Notes under the pieces: generated by a model
The model's database searches: none
Told to the model about the DNA's origin: nothing
The model's input: only the letters and a program-made list of their open reading frames with translations
In this document: positions 18,634 to 28,253 of the stretch, one piece after another
Layout of the letters: every line of letters starts with the position of its first letter
Position numbering within the stretch: position 1 is the stretch's first letter
Origin: a bacterium HR40
Lineage (GTDB): Bacteria > Pseudomonadota > Alphaproteobacteria > Geminicoccales > Geminicoccaceae
Length of the DNA stretch: 64,000 nucleotides
NCBI GenBank assembly: GCA_002898275.1
Contig: BEIQ01000001.1
Coordinates: 1,109,899 to 1,173,898 of the forward strand
Reading direction: 5' to 3'
Position numbers and translations under genes: made by a program

Positions 18634-20343
18634 ATGGCCGCACCGCTCACCGTCGCCGAGGCTTGGCTCGCCCTTCTCAAGGCGCGGGGTGTGGACTTTC
18701 TGTTCGGCAATGCCGGGACCGATTTCGCCCCGGTCATCGAGGCGCTGGTGCGCGGTCGCGAGGCGGGAATCCCGATGCCGGAGCCGGTCACCGTCACCCA
18801 CGAACACGCTGCGGTCTCGATCGCCCACGGCTACTGGCTCGCCACCGGCCGACCGCAGGCGGTGATGGTGCATGTCAACGTCGGCACCGCCAATGCGGTG
18901 ATGGGACTTTTCAATGCGGCGCGCGACCGCGTGCCCATCCTCTTCACCGCCGGTCGCACGCCGCTCACCGAGGAAGGGCCGCTCGGCGCCCGCGATCTGC
19001 CCATCCACTGGGGGCAGGACATGCCCGACCAGGGCGGGCTCGTGCGCGGCGCCTGCAAGTGGACGGCGGAACTCCTCCATCCGGCCCAACTCCCCCTGCT
19101 CGTCGAGCGAGCGTTGGCGATCGCCACCAGCCCACCCATGGGACCGGTCTATGTGGGCCTGCCACGCGAGATCCTGGCGATGCCTGTCGACGGCCGCGTC
19201 CTCGGCCCGGCCGGGCTGCACGCAGCCTCCCGCCCCGCTCCCGATCCGGCTGCGATCGACGAGGCCGCTCGGCTCGTGGCGCGCGCCGAACGGCCGCTCC
19301 TGATCGCTGCCCGGGAAAGCGGCGGCGGCCGCGGCTTCGACCATCTCCTGCGGTTCGCCGAACGTTTCGCCGTGCCGGTGGTGGAGTTCTGGCCCTCGCG
19401 CCTGTCCTTCCCGACCACCCATCCGCTGCACGGCGGATTCGATCCCGCACCCTGGCTCGCCGAGGCCGATCTGGTCCTCGTGCTCGACGCCCTGGTGCCC
19501 TGGATCCCGAAGATAGCGAAGCCGCGACCGGGAGTCCCGGTGATCGCGATCGGCTGTGATCCGCTCTTCACCGATACCCCGTTTCGGGGACACCGCAGCG
19601 ACCTCTCGATCCTCGCCGATACGGCGCTCGCCCTCGACGCCCTCTCCGCCGCCCTCGCGGACCGCGTCACCGGTCGAGACGACCGGCTGGAGGAGCGGCG
19701 ACGAGCGATCGCCGCCCGCGCCCGGGAGTTGCGCGAACAGCGGCTTGCGGCGGCGCGCGCCCAGGCCGGGCCGCCGATGTCGCCGGCGTTCGTCTCCACC
19801 GTCCTGTCGGAGGTGCTGGCCGCCCAGCCAGAGGAAGCAGTGGTGGTGAGCGAGCTCGGTTGCCTGCCCCAGGTCATGCGTCTCGAGCGTCCAGGCAGCT
19901 ATTTCGGTCACTCGCTCGCTGGCGGCCTCGGCTGGGGGTTGCCCTGCGCCATCGGTCTGCGCATGGCGCGACCCGACGCCCTGGTGGTGGCGACCGTCGG
20001 AGATGGGTCCTACATCTTCGCGAACCCCCTCGCCTGCCACCAATTCGCCGCAGCGCAACAGGCGCCGGTGCTCACCGTCGTGTTCGACAATGGCGAATGG
20101 CACGCCGTGCGGCGCACGACGGCTATGGTCTATCCCGAGGGATGTGCGGTGCGGGCGAACGTCATGCCTTTCACCGCACTCGCTCCGGCACCGGACTATC
20201 GCCGCGTGGTCGAGGCCTGCGGCGGACGGGCGGAGCGCGTGGAGCAACCCGCGGACCTGCGGCCAGCCCTCGAACGAGCTCTCGCCACCCTGCGCGAGGA
20301 CGGATGTCAGGTGTTGCTCGATGTGGTCGTGCGCTCGGGCTGA
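18634..20343 (+). CDS. Thiamine-diphosphate-dependent enzyme (acetolactate synthase / benzoylformate decarboxylase-like)
   Basis: 569 residues with the three-domain layout of the family. The activating glutamate is E57 in THEHAAVSIAHGYW. The ThDP-magnesium motif is GDGSYIFANPLACHQ about 450 residues in, with the conserved asparagine in TVVFDNGEW. The central domain (about 200-330) lacks an obvious FAD signature, which points to a decarboxylase or lyase rather than anabolic acetolactate synthase; the product is unknown. The ATG has GGAGAAGG nearby. A 143 bp gap separates it from the divergent phosphatase-like gene. Confidence 0.82.
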   Translation: MAAPLTVAEAWLALLKARGVDFLFGNAGTDFAPVIEALVRGREAGIPMPEPVTVTHEHAAVSIAHGYWLATGRPQAVMVHVNVGTANAVMGLFNAARDRVPILFTAGRTPLTEEGPLGARDLPIHWGQDMPDQGGLVRGACKWTAELLHPAQLPLLVERALAIATSPPMGPVYVGLPREILAMPVDGRVLGPAGLHAASRPAPDPAAIDEAARLVARAERPLLIAARESGGGRGFDHLLRFAERFAVPVVEFWPSRLSFPTTHPLHGGFDPAPWLAEADLVLVLDALVPWIPKIAKPRPGVPVIAIGCDPLFTDTPFRGHRSDLSILADTALALDALSAALADRVTGRDDRLEERRRAIAARARELREQRLAAARAQAGPPMSPAFVSTVLSEVLAAQPEEAVVVSELGCLPQVMRLERPGSYFGHSLAGGLGWGLPCAIGLRMARPDALVVATVGDGSYIFANPLACHQFAAAQQAPVLTVVFDNGEWHAVRRTTAMVYPEGCAVRANVMPFTALAPAPDYRRVVEACGGRAERVEQPADLRPALERALATLREDGCQVLLDVVVRSG

Positions 20344-20376
20344 GGGTCGGAGAGCAGACCGGATGGGTCCGGGGCA

Positions 20377-20454
20377 TGGGGCGAGCGACGGGATTCGAAC
20401 CCGTGACCCCCAGGACCACAACCTGGTGCTCTAGCCAGCTGAGCTACGCTCGCC
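20377..20454 (-). tRNA. tRNA-His (anticodon GTG)
   Basis: 78 bases with encoded CCA. The extra 5' G(-1) faces C73, the mark of histidine tRNAs. Acceptor GCGAGCG / CGCTCGC, anticodon stem CCAGG / CCTGG with loop TTGTGGT, and T arm ACGGG / CCCGT with TTCGAAT all pair correctly. Confidence 0.97.
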
Positions 20455-20467
20455 ACGGGGTGGGCGA

Positions 20468-20496
20468 CATTTGGCGCGGCGCACTCTTTCGGTCAA
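20468..20496 (-). promoter_or_regulatory. Predicted promoter of tRNA-His
   Basis: Minus strand: -35 TTGACC (20491-20496), 17 bp spacer, -10 CAAATG (20468-20473), 13 bp before the tRNA. Confidence 0.5.
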
Positions 20497-20547
20497 GCCG
20501 GATGGCCGTGCCGGTCTCGGTTCTTCCGTTATCTGGCGCTGCGACGG

Positions 20548-21906
20548 TCAGCCGGCCCATACCCGCGGTAGCCACAGAGTGAGCCCAGGCCATAGCAGGA
20601 GCAGGGTCACGCGCACCAACTCGATGCCGAAAAACGGCGCCACGCCGCGGAAGATCTCGCGCATCGGCACATCCGGTGCGAGCGCCGCGATGACGAACAC
20701 GTTCATACCCACCGGCGGGGTGATCAAGCCGAGCTCGACCACGATGAGGGCGAGGATGCCGAACCAGACTTTGAGATCCTCGGTCGACAGGCCGAACCCC
20801 GCCCCCTCCGCCAGCTGATAGACACCGCCGTTGAGCTCCACCAGAACCGGCCAAAAAAATGGCACGACGAGCAGGATCATGCTGAGGCTGTCCATGAGGC
20901 AGCCGAGGAAGATGAGGGCGACGAGCAGGGCGAGCAGGACCGCCATCGGCTCGAGCCCCGAGGCCAGCGCCCACTGCGCGGTGAGCTGCGGCAAGCCGAG
21001 CCGCGAGACGAAGATCTTCATCATCTCGGCACCGAGCAGGATGAGATAGATCATGCCCGTGGTGCGAGCGGTCTCGAAGATCGCCTCGACCAGCTGACGA
21101 AGACCGACGGTGCGGGTCAGGAGCCCGTAGAGAAGGACGAGGAACACCCCCACCGAGGCGGCTGGCGTGGGATTGTAGAAGCCGGCGTAGATCCCGCCGA
21201 GCACCAGGCCGAAGATCGCGACCACGGGCAACACGCCCAGCGTGGCGGAAACGAGTTCTTCGCGCCGCGGCCGCTCGGCGCGCGGGCCCGCTTCGGGGCG
21301 GAGCCATACGTAGAGGGCGGTCGTCAGAAGGAACAACACCACCGCCAAAAGCCCCGGCACCAATGCGGCGGTGAACATGGTGACGATGTTGGCCTCGACG
21401 ATGATGGCATAGACGATGAGCACCACCGAGGGCGGGATGAGGATGCCGAGGGTGCCGCCAGCCGCCAGCACGCCCGTTGCCAGTGCCGGCTCGAAGCGAT
21501 AGCGTCGAAGTTCAGGCAGCGCCACGCGCCCCATGGTCGAAGCGGTGGCGAGGGACGAACCGCAGACCGTCCCGAAACCGGCACAGGCGGCGATCGCCGC
21601 CATGGCCGTGCCGCCGGGAAATCGTCCGAGCCAAGCGGATGCGGCACGGAAGAGGGCCTGACTGAGGCCGGCATGGGCAGCCAGCGCCCCCATGAGGACG
21701 AACATCGGCACCACCGACAGGTCGTAGATGGCGAATTGGCCCCAGGCGAGGGTCTTGAGCTGGGAGAGCATGCGGCCGGGGCCGTCGACGAGGGTGGTGC
21801 CGAGCCCCCCGACGACGATCATGGCGTAGGCGATCGGCATGCGGATGGCGATGAGCACCACGAGCAGGCCGAAGCCTGCAAGGCCGAGCGTCACCGGATC
21901 GTTCAA
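20548..21906 (-). CDS. dctM: TRAP transporter large membrane subunit (DctM)
   Basis: 452 residues, about twelve membrane helices, the ion-coupled transport channel of a TRAP importer. Family blocks are clear: VPMFVLMGALAAHAGLS, GFGTVCGSSLATASTMG, GTLGILIPPSVVLIVYA, GCLMDSLSMILLVVPFF and ELGLITPPVGMNVFVI. Translation starts at a TTG (21904-21906) with GAGGGGG seven bases upstream; no better start is in frame. It is the last gene of the dctP-dctQ-dctM unit, 4 bp after dctQ, ending just before tRNA-His. Confidence 0.95.
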   Translation of the reverse strand: MNDPVTLGLAGFGLLVVLIAIRMPIAYAMIVVGGLGTTLVDGPGRMLSQLKTLAWGQFAIYDLSVVPMFVLMGALAAHAGLSQALFRAASAWLGRFPGGTAMAAIAACAGFGTVCGSSLATASTMGRVALPELRRYRFEPALATGVLAAGGTLGILIPPSVVLIVYAIIVEANIVTMFTAALVPGLLAVVLFLLTTALYVWLRPEAGPRAERPRREELVSATLGVLPVVAIFGLVLGGIYAGFYNPTPAASVGVFLVLLYGLLTRTVGLRQLVEAIFETARTTGMIYLILLGAEMMKIFVSRLGLPQLTAQWALASGLEPMAVLLALLVALIFLGCLMDSLSMILLVVPFFWPVLVELNGGVYQLAEGAGFGLSTEDLKVWFGILALIVVELGLITPPVGMNVFVIAALAPDVPMREIFRGVAPFFGIELVRVTLLLLWPGLTLWLPRVWAG

Positions 21907-21910
21907 GTGC

Positions 21911-22423
21911 CTACCCCCTCTTCACGAGATCCGCGATGGCATCCCGCAGGGTCAGAACCGCAGCGACCGACCACAGAACGATGGAGGCAAGCGCGAGCGC
22001 AAAGCCGATCCAGATGGGGAACTGGAGCACGGCAGTGACATGGCCGTAGGCGCGCTGGTCCAGCATGCCCTCGAACATCCGCCACAACAAGAGGAGGGAG
22101 AACAGCACCGCGACCGCCGAGGCGAGCAAGCGGAAGAGAGCGAGGAGCCGCGGGCCGGCACGCTCGGTGAAGATGTCCGCCGTGACATTGCCGCCCACGA
22201 GCTGCACATAGGGGAGGAAGGCGAAGGCCGCGACCGCGACCCCCACTTCGGTGAGTTCGAAGTCCCCCGGAAAGGACGAGCCGAAGGCGGCGAGCACGAC
22301 GGCGAGGACATTCATCGCCATCACGAGCAAAAGGAGGACGCCACCGGCGAGCGCCCACAGTCGGATCCAACGCACCGCTGGCCCGCCTGCATGTGGGCGC
22401 CCGCCAGAACCGAAGTCCTGCAT
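21911..22423 (-). CDS. dctQ: TRAP transporter small membrane subunit (DctQ)
   Basis: 170 residues with four predicted membrane helices, starting at WIRLWALAGGVLLLLVMAMN. The segment GDFELTEVGVAVAAFAFLPY carries the family's conserved acidic residue pair near the second helix. It couples to dctP through TGATG, where stop and start share one base; a GTG one codon earlier is also possible. It works with DctM in the inner membrane. Confidence 0.92.
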   Translation of the reverse strand: MQDFGSGGRPHAGGPAVRWIRLWALAGGVLLLLVMAMNVLAVVLAAFGSSFPGDFELTEVGVAVAAFAFLPYVQLVGGNVTADIFTERAGPRLLALFRLLASAVAVLFSLLLLWRMFEGMLDQRAYGHVTAVLQFPIWIGFALALASIVLWSVAAVLTLRDAIADLVKRG

Positions 22424-23475
22424 CACCGGCTGCTGTTGGCGGCCATCAGTTGGCGGGCCCTGTCGACCAGAGCGGCACCGTCCACGCCCTTGGCTTTGAC
22501 ATCGTCGACCCAGCGCGCCACCACAGGCTCGAGCCAGGCTCGGTAGGCCTCGGTCTCTTCCTGGCTGAGCTCGATGTGCTCGTTGCCGCTCTTCACGGCG
22601 AACTCGAGGCCCTCATTCTCGGTCTGGCGCCAAATCCGCCCGACCTCCGCCACCCATTCGCGATTGCTGGCGGTGCGGAAGACCTCCTTGATCTCGTTCG
22701 GCAGGCTTGCCCACCGAGCGGCATTCATCGACACCTGGAACGTCGTATTGCCGAAACGGGTGTTGGCGTGGCCCTCGATCTGGTAGCGGGTCTGCTCGTG
22801 CAGCCGCAGCGCCGGAATGATCTCGAAGGGGATGAGGGCGGCATCGACCACGCCCTTGGCGAGCGCCTGCGGCAGTTCGGTGACTGGCATGGCCGACGGG
22901 CTCGCCTTCATCGCCTCGATCACCCAAGCGCCGGTGCGCGTCGGGATGCGGATCTTGAGGCCTGCCCAGTCCTCCGGGCGCCGTACCAGGCGATCGCGGG
23001 TATGCAGCGCCTGACCGGCATGCACGTGCAGGAACATCACTTCGACACCGCTGTACTCCTCGCGAAGATGGTCGTCGAACATGTCGTAGAGGGTGAGATT
23101 GGCGGCGACCGGATCGTTCACGTAGACGAACGGCAGCTCCATCACCTCGGTGCGCGGGAACAGACCCGGGGTATAGCCGTTCACCGTCCACACGAGGTCG
23201 ACCACCCCATCGCGAGCCTGGTTGATGAGTTCCGGCGGCCGACCGCCGAGGGTCATGCTCGGATAGATCTCGATCTTGACCGCACCTCCCGCGAGCGCTT
23301 CCACGCGCCGGGCCCAGGGCTCGAGGAAGCGCGCATGGGAGGGTGAGGTCGGGCCCAGGAAATGGTGGAACTTGAAGGTGAAGGTCTGGGCGCGCAGAAC
23401 CGCCGGCGCGCCGATGCCGGCCGCTGCCGCAGCCGTAGCAGCGAGGAAACCGCGACGGGTGATTGCAGTCGACAT
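22423..23475 (-). CDS. dctP: TRAP transporter substrate-binding protein (DctP family)
   Basis: A 350-residue periplasmic binding protein. It opens with a twin-arginine-like signal (ITRRGFLAATAAAAAG) and likely cleavage after LRA. Family motifs include FKFHHFLGPTSPSHARF, YPSMTLGG, the DLVWTVNGYTPG ligand region and the conserved arginine block GLKIRIPT. The ligand is probably an organic acid, but sequence does not say which. The ATG at 23475 is chosen over an upstream in-frame start because the signal peptide begins there and GGGAGG lies before it. It is the first gene of the TRAP operon; no regulator is adjacent. Confidence 0.93.
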   Translation of the reverse strand: MSTAITRRGFLAATAAAAAGIGAPAVLRAQTFTFKFHHFLGPTSPSHARFLEPWARRVEALAGGAVKIEIYPSMTLGGRPPELINQARDGVVDLVWTVNGYTPGLFPRTEVMELPFVYVNDPVAANLTLYDMFDDHLREEYSGVEVMFLHVHAGQALHTRDRLVRRPEDWAGLKIRIPTRTGAWVIEAMKASPSAMPVTELPQALAKGVVDAALIPFEIIPALRLHEQTRYQIEGHANTRFGNTTFQVSMNAARWASLPNEIKEVFRTASNREWVAEVGRIWRQTENEGLEFAVKSGNEHIELSQEETEAYRAWLEPVVARWVDDVKAKGVDGAALVDRARQLMAANSSR

Positions 23476-23666
23476 GGGGTCAACCTCCCTCTTCCCTGAC
23501 GACCCGGCCGGCAGGCGAGCTCCGGCTGCCGCTGCTTGCCGCAAATGACGGCTTGCGTCCAGTCCCGCGGCAGCCGCCGCAGGGGATGTCCCTGGCCGTC
23601 GCGTTAACCGGATCTATACGATATCGGTCCACCATAGGAAGAAGGCGAAAGGAGCGACGGAGGCCT

Positions 23667-24278
23667 ATGGCGATCCACCTCCATCGCGGCGATTTGCCGG
23701 ACGGCCTCGAGTTCGGCGAGATCGTCGCCATCGACACCGAGACCATGGGGCTTGTCCCCGGCCGCGACCGCCTCTGCCTCGTGCAGCTGTCGGCCGGCGA
23801 TGGCCATGCCCATCTCGTGCAGTTCGTCGACCGCCGCTACGAGGCACCCAATCTCGTCCGCCTGCTCGCCGACCCCGGCCGGCTCAAGCTGTTCCATTTC
23901 GCCCGTTTCGATCTGGCGGTGCTCTACCACTATCTCGGCGTCGAGTGCCGTCCGGTCTGGTGCACCAAGATCGCTTCGAAGCTCGCGCGCACCTATACGG
24001 ATCGGCACGGGCTCAAGGACCTTTGCCGCGATCTCCTCGGAATCGACCTGCCCAAGGAAAAGCAGACCTCCGACTGGGGTGCGGTGGAGCTCGACGAGGC
24101 GCAGCTCGCTTACGCCGCCAACGATGTCCTCCATCTGCATCGGCTGCGGGAAGCCCTGGTCCCGCTGCTCGAACGCGAGGGCAGGCTCGCCCTCGCCGAG
24201 GCGTGCTTCGCCTTTTTGCCGGCGCGCGCCCAGCTCGATCTTTTGGGCTTCGACGAACCCGACATCTTCGCCCACTGA
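23667..24278 (+). CDS. rnd: Ribonuclease D-like 3'-5' exonuclease
   Basis: A 203-residue DEDDy exonuclease, the short alphaproteobacterial form without the HRDC domain of E. coli RNase D. The exonuclease motifs are visible: Exo I AIDTETMGL, Exo II HFARFDLAVLYH, Exo III YAANDVLHL with the tyrosine. It probably trims tRNA and other RNA 3' ends. GGAGG lies just before the ATG. It starts the conserved rnd-kdsD-lptA-lptB-rpoN run; the next gene begins within or shortly after its stop. Confidence 0.9.
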   Translation: MAIHLHRGDLPDGLEFGEIVAIDTETMGLVPGRDRLCLVQLSAGDGHAHLVQFVDRRYEAPNLVRLLADPGRLKLFHFARFDLAVLYHYLGVECRPVWCTKIASKLARTYTDRHGLKDLCRDLLGIDLPKEKQTSDWGAVELDEAQLAYAANDVLHLHRLREALVPLLEREGRLALAEACFAFLPARAQLDLLGFDEPDIFAH

Positions 24279-24402
24279 GATGCCACGACTCTTCGCCCCC
24301 CTCGCGTTGACGCCCGCCGGAGCGGCTCTCATACTCCTGCCGTCCTTCTGCGACCAAGGGGGCCGCTTGGACCCCAGCGAAGAACAGCCGGATTTCCCGG
24401 AG

Positions 24403-25410
24403 ATGGCAGGAGAACGGGCAGCCTTCACCGATGCCGCCGAGCTCGACGAACGACAGCGAGCGGCGATCGCCGCCGGCCGGCGCGTGCTCGAGGCGGAGGC
24501 GGAAGCCCTGCGGCGCGTCGCCGAGCATCTCGGGACCAGCTTCGCCCGTGCCGTCGACATGCTCGCCGCATTGCGCGGCCGGGTAGTGGTCACCGGCATG
24601 GGCAAGAGCGGGCATGTCGCCCGCAAGATCGCCGCCACCTTCGCCTCGACTGGCACGCCCGCCATCTACGTCCATCCCGCCGAAGCCAGCCATGGCGATC
24701 TCGGGATGATCGTCGAGGGCGATCTCGTGCTGGCGCTCTCCAATTCCGGCGAGACGGCGGAGCTGCGGGACCTCACTCTCTACACACGCCGGTTCCACAT
24801 CCCGCTCGTCGCCATGGTCGGTCGCCCGAAGAGCACCTTGGCCGAGGCAGCCGATCTCGTCCTCCTCCTCCCCGACATTCGCGAAGCCTGCCCCATGGGC
24901 CTGGCTCCGACGAGTTCCACCACCGCCATGCTCGCCCTCGGCGACGCCCTGGCGGTGGCGCTCCTCGAGCGCAAGGGTTTTTCCGCCCGCCAGTTCGCCG
25001 TGTTGCATCCGGGCGGCAGGCTCGGCGCACAGCTGCAGCGGGTGGAACAGCTGATGCGGCGCGATGACGAGCTGCCGCTCGTGCCGCTCGGCACGCCGAT
25101 GCCCGAGGCGGTGCTCGAGATGACCCGCAAGTGCCTCGGCTGCGTCGGGGTGGTGGGGAACGACGGCCGACTCGTCGGCATCGTCACCGATGGCGACTTG
25201 CGCCGCCACATGGGGCCGGATCTGATGGCTCGACAGGTCGAGGAGATCATGACCACGCGGCCGCGTACCATCGATGGCCGCGCCCTCGCGGTGGAGGCGC
25301 TCGCCCTCATGAACGAATGCGCGATCACCGTGCTGTTCGTGCTGGACGCCCGGGGTCGCCCGGTAGGCGCCCTGCACCTGCACGACTGTTTGCGCGCCGG
25401 TATCGCTTGA
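24403..25410 (+). CDS. kdsD: Arabinose-5-phosphate isomerase (KpsF/GutQ family)
   Basis: A 335-residue enzyme converting ribulose 5-phosphate to arabinose 5-phosphate for Kdo, the inner sugar of lipopolysaccharide. The SIS domain has VVTGMGKSGHVARKIAATFA, then HPAEASHGDLGM, SNSGET and LAPTSSTTAMLALGDALA. Two CBS domains follow from about residue 220, including IVTDGDLRRHM and the LHDCLRAGIA end. The ATG at 24403 fits the family N-terminus; an in-frame ATG at 24280, touching the rnd stop, would add 41 residues that do not resemble the family. Confidence 0.93.
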   Translation: MAGERAAFTDAAELDERQRAAIAAGRRVLEAEAEALRRVAEHLGTSFARAVDMLAALRGRVVVTGMGKSGHVARKIAATFASTGTPAIYVHPAEASHGDLGMIVEGDLVLALSNSGETAELRDLTLYTRRFHIPLVAMVGRPKSTLAEAADLVLLLPDIREACPMGLAPTSSTTAMLALGDALAVALLERKGFSARQFAVLHPGGRLGAQLQRVEQLMRRDDELPLVPLGTPMPEAVLEMTRKCLGCVGVVGNDGRLVGIVTDGDLRRHMGPDLMARQVEEIMTTRPRTIDGRALAVEALALMNECAITVLFVLDARGRPVGALHLHDCLRAGIA

Positions 25411-25420
25411 GGAGGTGGCG

Positions 25421-25960
25421 GTGCCGGCGTGCCCTCCCCCACGCGGTTTCGCCGGTTGGCTGCTCCTCGCCTGCTGGCTCGTGGTGGGCGCTCCCGCCCG
25501 CGGCCAAACCGGCCTCGCCCAGCACGACTCCACCCTGCCGATCGAGATTGCAGCGGACCAGCTCACCGTCGAACAGGGACGGCAGCAGGCCGCTTTTTCC
25601 GGCAATGTGCAAGCCGTTCAGGGCGATCTCACCCTGCGCGCCGACCGCCTCCTCGTGCATTACGACCTCGGCAAGGAAGGGGCCGCCGCCCAGGCGGTCC
25701 GGTTGATCGAAGCGGAAGGACAGGTGGTCATCGCGTCGCCGGCAGAAAGCGCGACGGCGAATCGTGCTGTCTACGACGTGGTGGCCGGCACCATCGTGCT
25801 CGAGGGCTCGGTGGTGCTCACCCGCGGGGAGGACGTGGTGAAGGGCGGCCGTCTCGACATCGACCTCGCGAACAAGACCGCCGTGCTGCACGCGGCAGGA
25901 TCCGAACGGGTGCGGGCCCTGTTCCGTCCCTCCTCGCTCGGCAGGAAAAGCGGCGGATGA
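25421..25960 (+). CDS. lptA: Lipopolysaccharide transport protein LptA
   Basis: A 179-residue periplasmic bridge protein carrying lipopolysaccharide from inner to outer membrane. It has a signal peptide ([17 protein letters not shown]) and the OstA beta-jellyroll pattern: [35 protein letters not shown] and [14 protein letters not shown]. The start is the GTG at 25421, five bases after GGAGG; the GTG at 25415 overlaps that site and is less likely. It lies 10 bp after kdsD. The gene normally between them, lptC, is absent here. Confidence 0.92.
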   Translation: MPACPPPRGFAGWLLLACWLVVGAPARGQTGLAQHDSTLPIEIAADQLTVEQGRQQAAFSGNVQAVQGDLTLRADRLLVHYDLGKEGAAAQAVRLIEAEGQVVIASPAESATANRAVYDVVAGTIVLEGSVVLTRGEDVVKGGRLDIDLANKTAVLHAAGSERVRALFRPSSLGRKSGG

Positions 25961-26745
25961 GCACCGTCACCCTCGAACAGCCACGGGCAGCGCCGAGCCG
26001 CTCGGATCCAACTCCCGGCCACCACCGTCGGCTGGCGGCGGAACGCATCGGCAAATCCTTCCGCGGTCGGCGGGTACTGCGCGACGTGTCGATCGAGGTG
26101 ATACCCGGCGAAGCGGTCGGATTGCTCGGACCCAACGGCGCGGGCAAGACCACGACCTTCTACATCGTCACCGGCCTCGTCGCAGCCGACAGCGGGCGCG
26201 TGCTGCTCGACGGCCGCGACGTCACCCGCCTGCCGATGCACCGGCGCGCCCGCCTCGGCATCGGCTATCTGCCCCAAGAGGCCTCGATATTCCGCGGCCT
26301 CGACGTCGAGAACAACATCCGCGCCATTGCCGAGCTCCACACCCCTGACCGGCGCAGCTGCGAGGAGCGGGTCGAGATGCTGTTGGCGGAATTCGGCCTG
26401 CTCCATTTGCGCCGAAGCCCCGCTTTGGCCCTTTCGGGCGGTGAGCGCCGGAGGGTCGAGATCGCCCGTGCGCTGGCGAGCAATCCCCGCTACCTCCTGC
26501 TCGACGAGCCCCTGGCCGGCATCGATCCGATCACGGTCGCGGAGATCCGCCACCTCGTCGCCCACCTCAAGGATCGCGGACTCGGGGTCTTGGTGACGGA
26601 TCACAATGTGCGGGATGCGCTCGAGATCATCGATCGAGCCTACATCCTCCACGACGGCACGGTGCTGCGCGAGGGCACGCCAGCCGAGATCGTCGCCGAC
26701 CCCATGGTACGGCGGGTCTATCTCGGCGACGGCTTTCGCCTCTAG
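25957..26745 (+). CDS. lptB: Lipopolysaccharide export ATPase LptB
   Basis: A 262-residue cytoplasmic ATPase powering lipopolysaccharide extraction with LptF/G. Walker [12 protein letters not shown] near residue 57, the LptB-type Q-loop [13 protein letters not shown], signature [15 protein letters not shown], Walker [13 protein letters not shown] and the switch histidine in [10 protein letters not shown] are all present. An N-terminal 25-residue tail rich in Pro, Ser and Arg precedes the domain. ATGA overlap with the lptA stop shows translational coupling. Confidence 0.95.
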   Translation: MSTVTLEQPRAAPSRSDPTPGHHRRLAAERIGKSFRGRRVLRDVSIEVIPGEAVGLLGPNGAGKTTTFYIVTGLVAADSGRVLLDGRDVTRLPMHRRARLGIGYLPQEASIFRGLDVENNIRAIAELHTPDRRSCEERVEMLLAEFGLLHLRRSPALALSGGERRRVEIARALASNPRYLLLDEPLAGIDPITVAEIRHLVAHLKDRGLGVLVTDHNVRDALEIIDRAYILHDGTVLREGTPAEIVADPMVRRVYLGDGFRL

Positions 26746-26751
26746 GTCGCC

Positions 26752-28173
26752 ATGAGCATCGCCCTCGGCCTCGAACTCCGCCAGACTCCGAGCCTCGTGC
26801 TGACACCGCAGCTGCAGCAGGCCATCCGCCTCTTGCAGCTGGCCGGACCGGAGCTCGAAGCGGCGGTGGCGAGCGAGGTCGCCCGCAACCCCTTCCTCGT
26901 GCGCAGCGAGGCGACGCAACCGGCTGGCCGGCTGCGGCCAGAGCGCCAGACGGCCGCCGTCGCCGACGATCCCGACGGCTGGCTCCAGCCCGCGGGCCCG
27001 CTCGCGGCAGATCGCAGGCTGCGCGCGCGCCGGGTGTCGCCCGCGGCGGAGGGCGAAGCGCTGCCGTCGCTCGCCGAGCGCCTCACCCGACCCCCGGGGC
27101 TGCACGAGCGCCTCGCCGAGCAGATCGGGGCCGATGTGCGGGATCCGCATCTCCGGACGCTGGCCCTGGGGCTCGTCGGTTTCGTCGACGAAGATGGCTA
27201 TTTGCGGGAGAGCGACGAGGAGCTCGCCAACCTTTTGGGTGCGCCGCGGGAACTGGTAGCGGCGGCGCGGGCGGCGCTGCAACGCTGCGAGCCGACCGGA
27301 GTCGGAGCGCGGGACCTCGCCGAATGCCTGGCCCTCCAGCTCGCCGAGCGCCAACGTCTCGATCCGGCGATGCGGGCCCTCCTCGCCCGTCTCGACCTGG
27401 TCGCTCGGGCCGACTTCCGGCGGCTCGAGCGCATCTGCGGGGTGGGGCGCGAGGATCTCGAGGCGATGGTGGCCGAGTTGCGGACCCTCGATCCGCGCCC
27501 GGGCGCCCGCTTTGGCGTCGCGGACCCGGACTTCGCCGTACCCGATCTCGTGGTCCGGCGCGACGGACCTTCGGGTTGGCGGATCGCCCTCAACCCCGCC
27601 GCTTTCCCGAAGCTTTCCGTCGATCGCGCCTACTACGCCGAGCTCACCTCGCTCTCCCTCGACTCCGAGACCCGTCGCTTCCTCGACGGCCAAGTCCAGG
27701 AAGCGTCCTTTCTCGTGCGCGCGCTGCAGCAGCGCGCACGCACCATCCTGCGCGTCGGCCGTGCCATCTTCGCTCGCCAGCGACGATTCCTCGAAGAAGG
27801 CCCGGCTGCCCTCGCCCCCCTCGTCCTGCGCGAGGTCGCCGAGGCGCTCGGTCTGCACGAAAGTACGGTGAGCCGAGCGGTGGCTGGAAAGAGCGTCGCC
27901 ACGCCCCACGGCGTCTTCGCCCTCCGTTACTTCTTCACCGCTCGCGTCAACCAAGGCGCTGGCGAGGAGCTGGGCGCCGAGGCGATCCGCGTGCGCATCC
28001 GTCGCCTGATCGACCAGGAGAGTGCCGAGACCGTGCTGTCCGACGAAGAGATCGTCGCGCGGCTCGCCGCCGAGGGCATCCGTATCGCCCGCCGCACCGT
28101 GGCCAAGTACCGCGAGGCGATGGGCATTCCCTCGTCGGTGGAACGGCGTCGCCTGCGGACCCTCGGGCGATGA
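26752..28173 (+). CDS. rpoN: RNA polymerase sigma-54 factor
   Basis: 473 residues. Region I is seen as glutamine-rich QTPSLVLTPQLQQAIRLLQL, followed by an acidic/Pro-Gly linker and the core-binding region with DLDP-like SLDSETRRFLDG. The helix-turn-helix EVAEALGLHESTVSRAV recognises the -12 element, and the RpoN box ARRTVAKYRE near the end recognises the -24 element. It follows lptB by 6 bp, the usual gene order. The usual next gene, hpf, is absent; a hairpin and promoter lie downstream instead. Confidence 0.95.
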   Translation: MSIALGLELRQTPSLVLTPQLQQAIRLLQLAGPELEAAVASEVARNPFLVRSEATQPAGRLRPERQTAAVADDPDGWLQPAGPLAADRRLRARRVSPAAEGEALPSLAERLTRPPGLHERLAEQIGADVRDPHLRTLALGLVGFVDEDGYLRESDEELANLLGAPRELVAAARAALQRCEPTGVGARDLAECLALQLAERQRLDPAMRALLARLDLVARADFRRLERICGVGREDLEAMVAELRTLDPRPGARFGVADPDFAVPDLVVRRDGPSGWRIALNPAAFPKLSVDRAYYAELTSLSLDSETRRFLDGQVQEASFLVRALQQRARTILRVGRAIFARQRRFLEEGPAALAPLVLREVAEALGLHESTVSRAVAGKSVATPHGVFALRYFFTARVNQGAGEELGAEAIRVRIRRLIDQESAETVLSDEEIVARLAAEGIRIARRTVAKYREAMGIPSSVERRRLRTLGR

Positions 28174-28229
28174 CGGGCGAGCGGCGGGGCGTGCGGTGGC
28201 CGGGAACGAGGCTCGCGCGGCCGGGCAGG

Positions 28230-28245
28230 CGGGCGGTTTCGCCCG
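28230..28245 (+). terminator. Hairpin after rpoN
   Basis: CGGGCG, loop GTTT, CGCCCG: a 6 bp perfect stem 57 bp after the rpoN stop and just before the predicted ptsN promoter. It has no T-tract, so it may only partly end the lpt-rpoN transcript. Confidence 0.45.
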
Positions 28246-28253
28246 GTCCCGTC

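Noticed and set aside
24280-24402. 41-residue extension of kdsD
   Set aside because: The residues do not resemble the family N-terminus and cannot represent the missing lptC, which needs about 200 residues.
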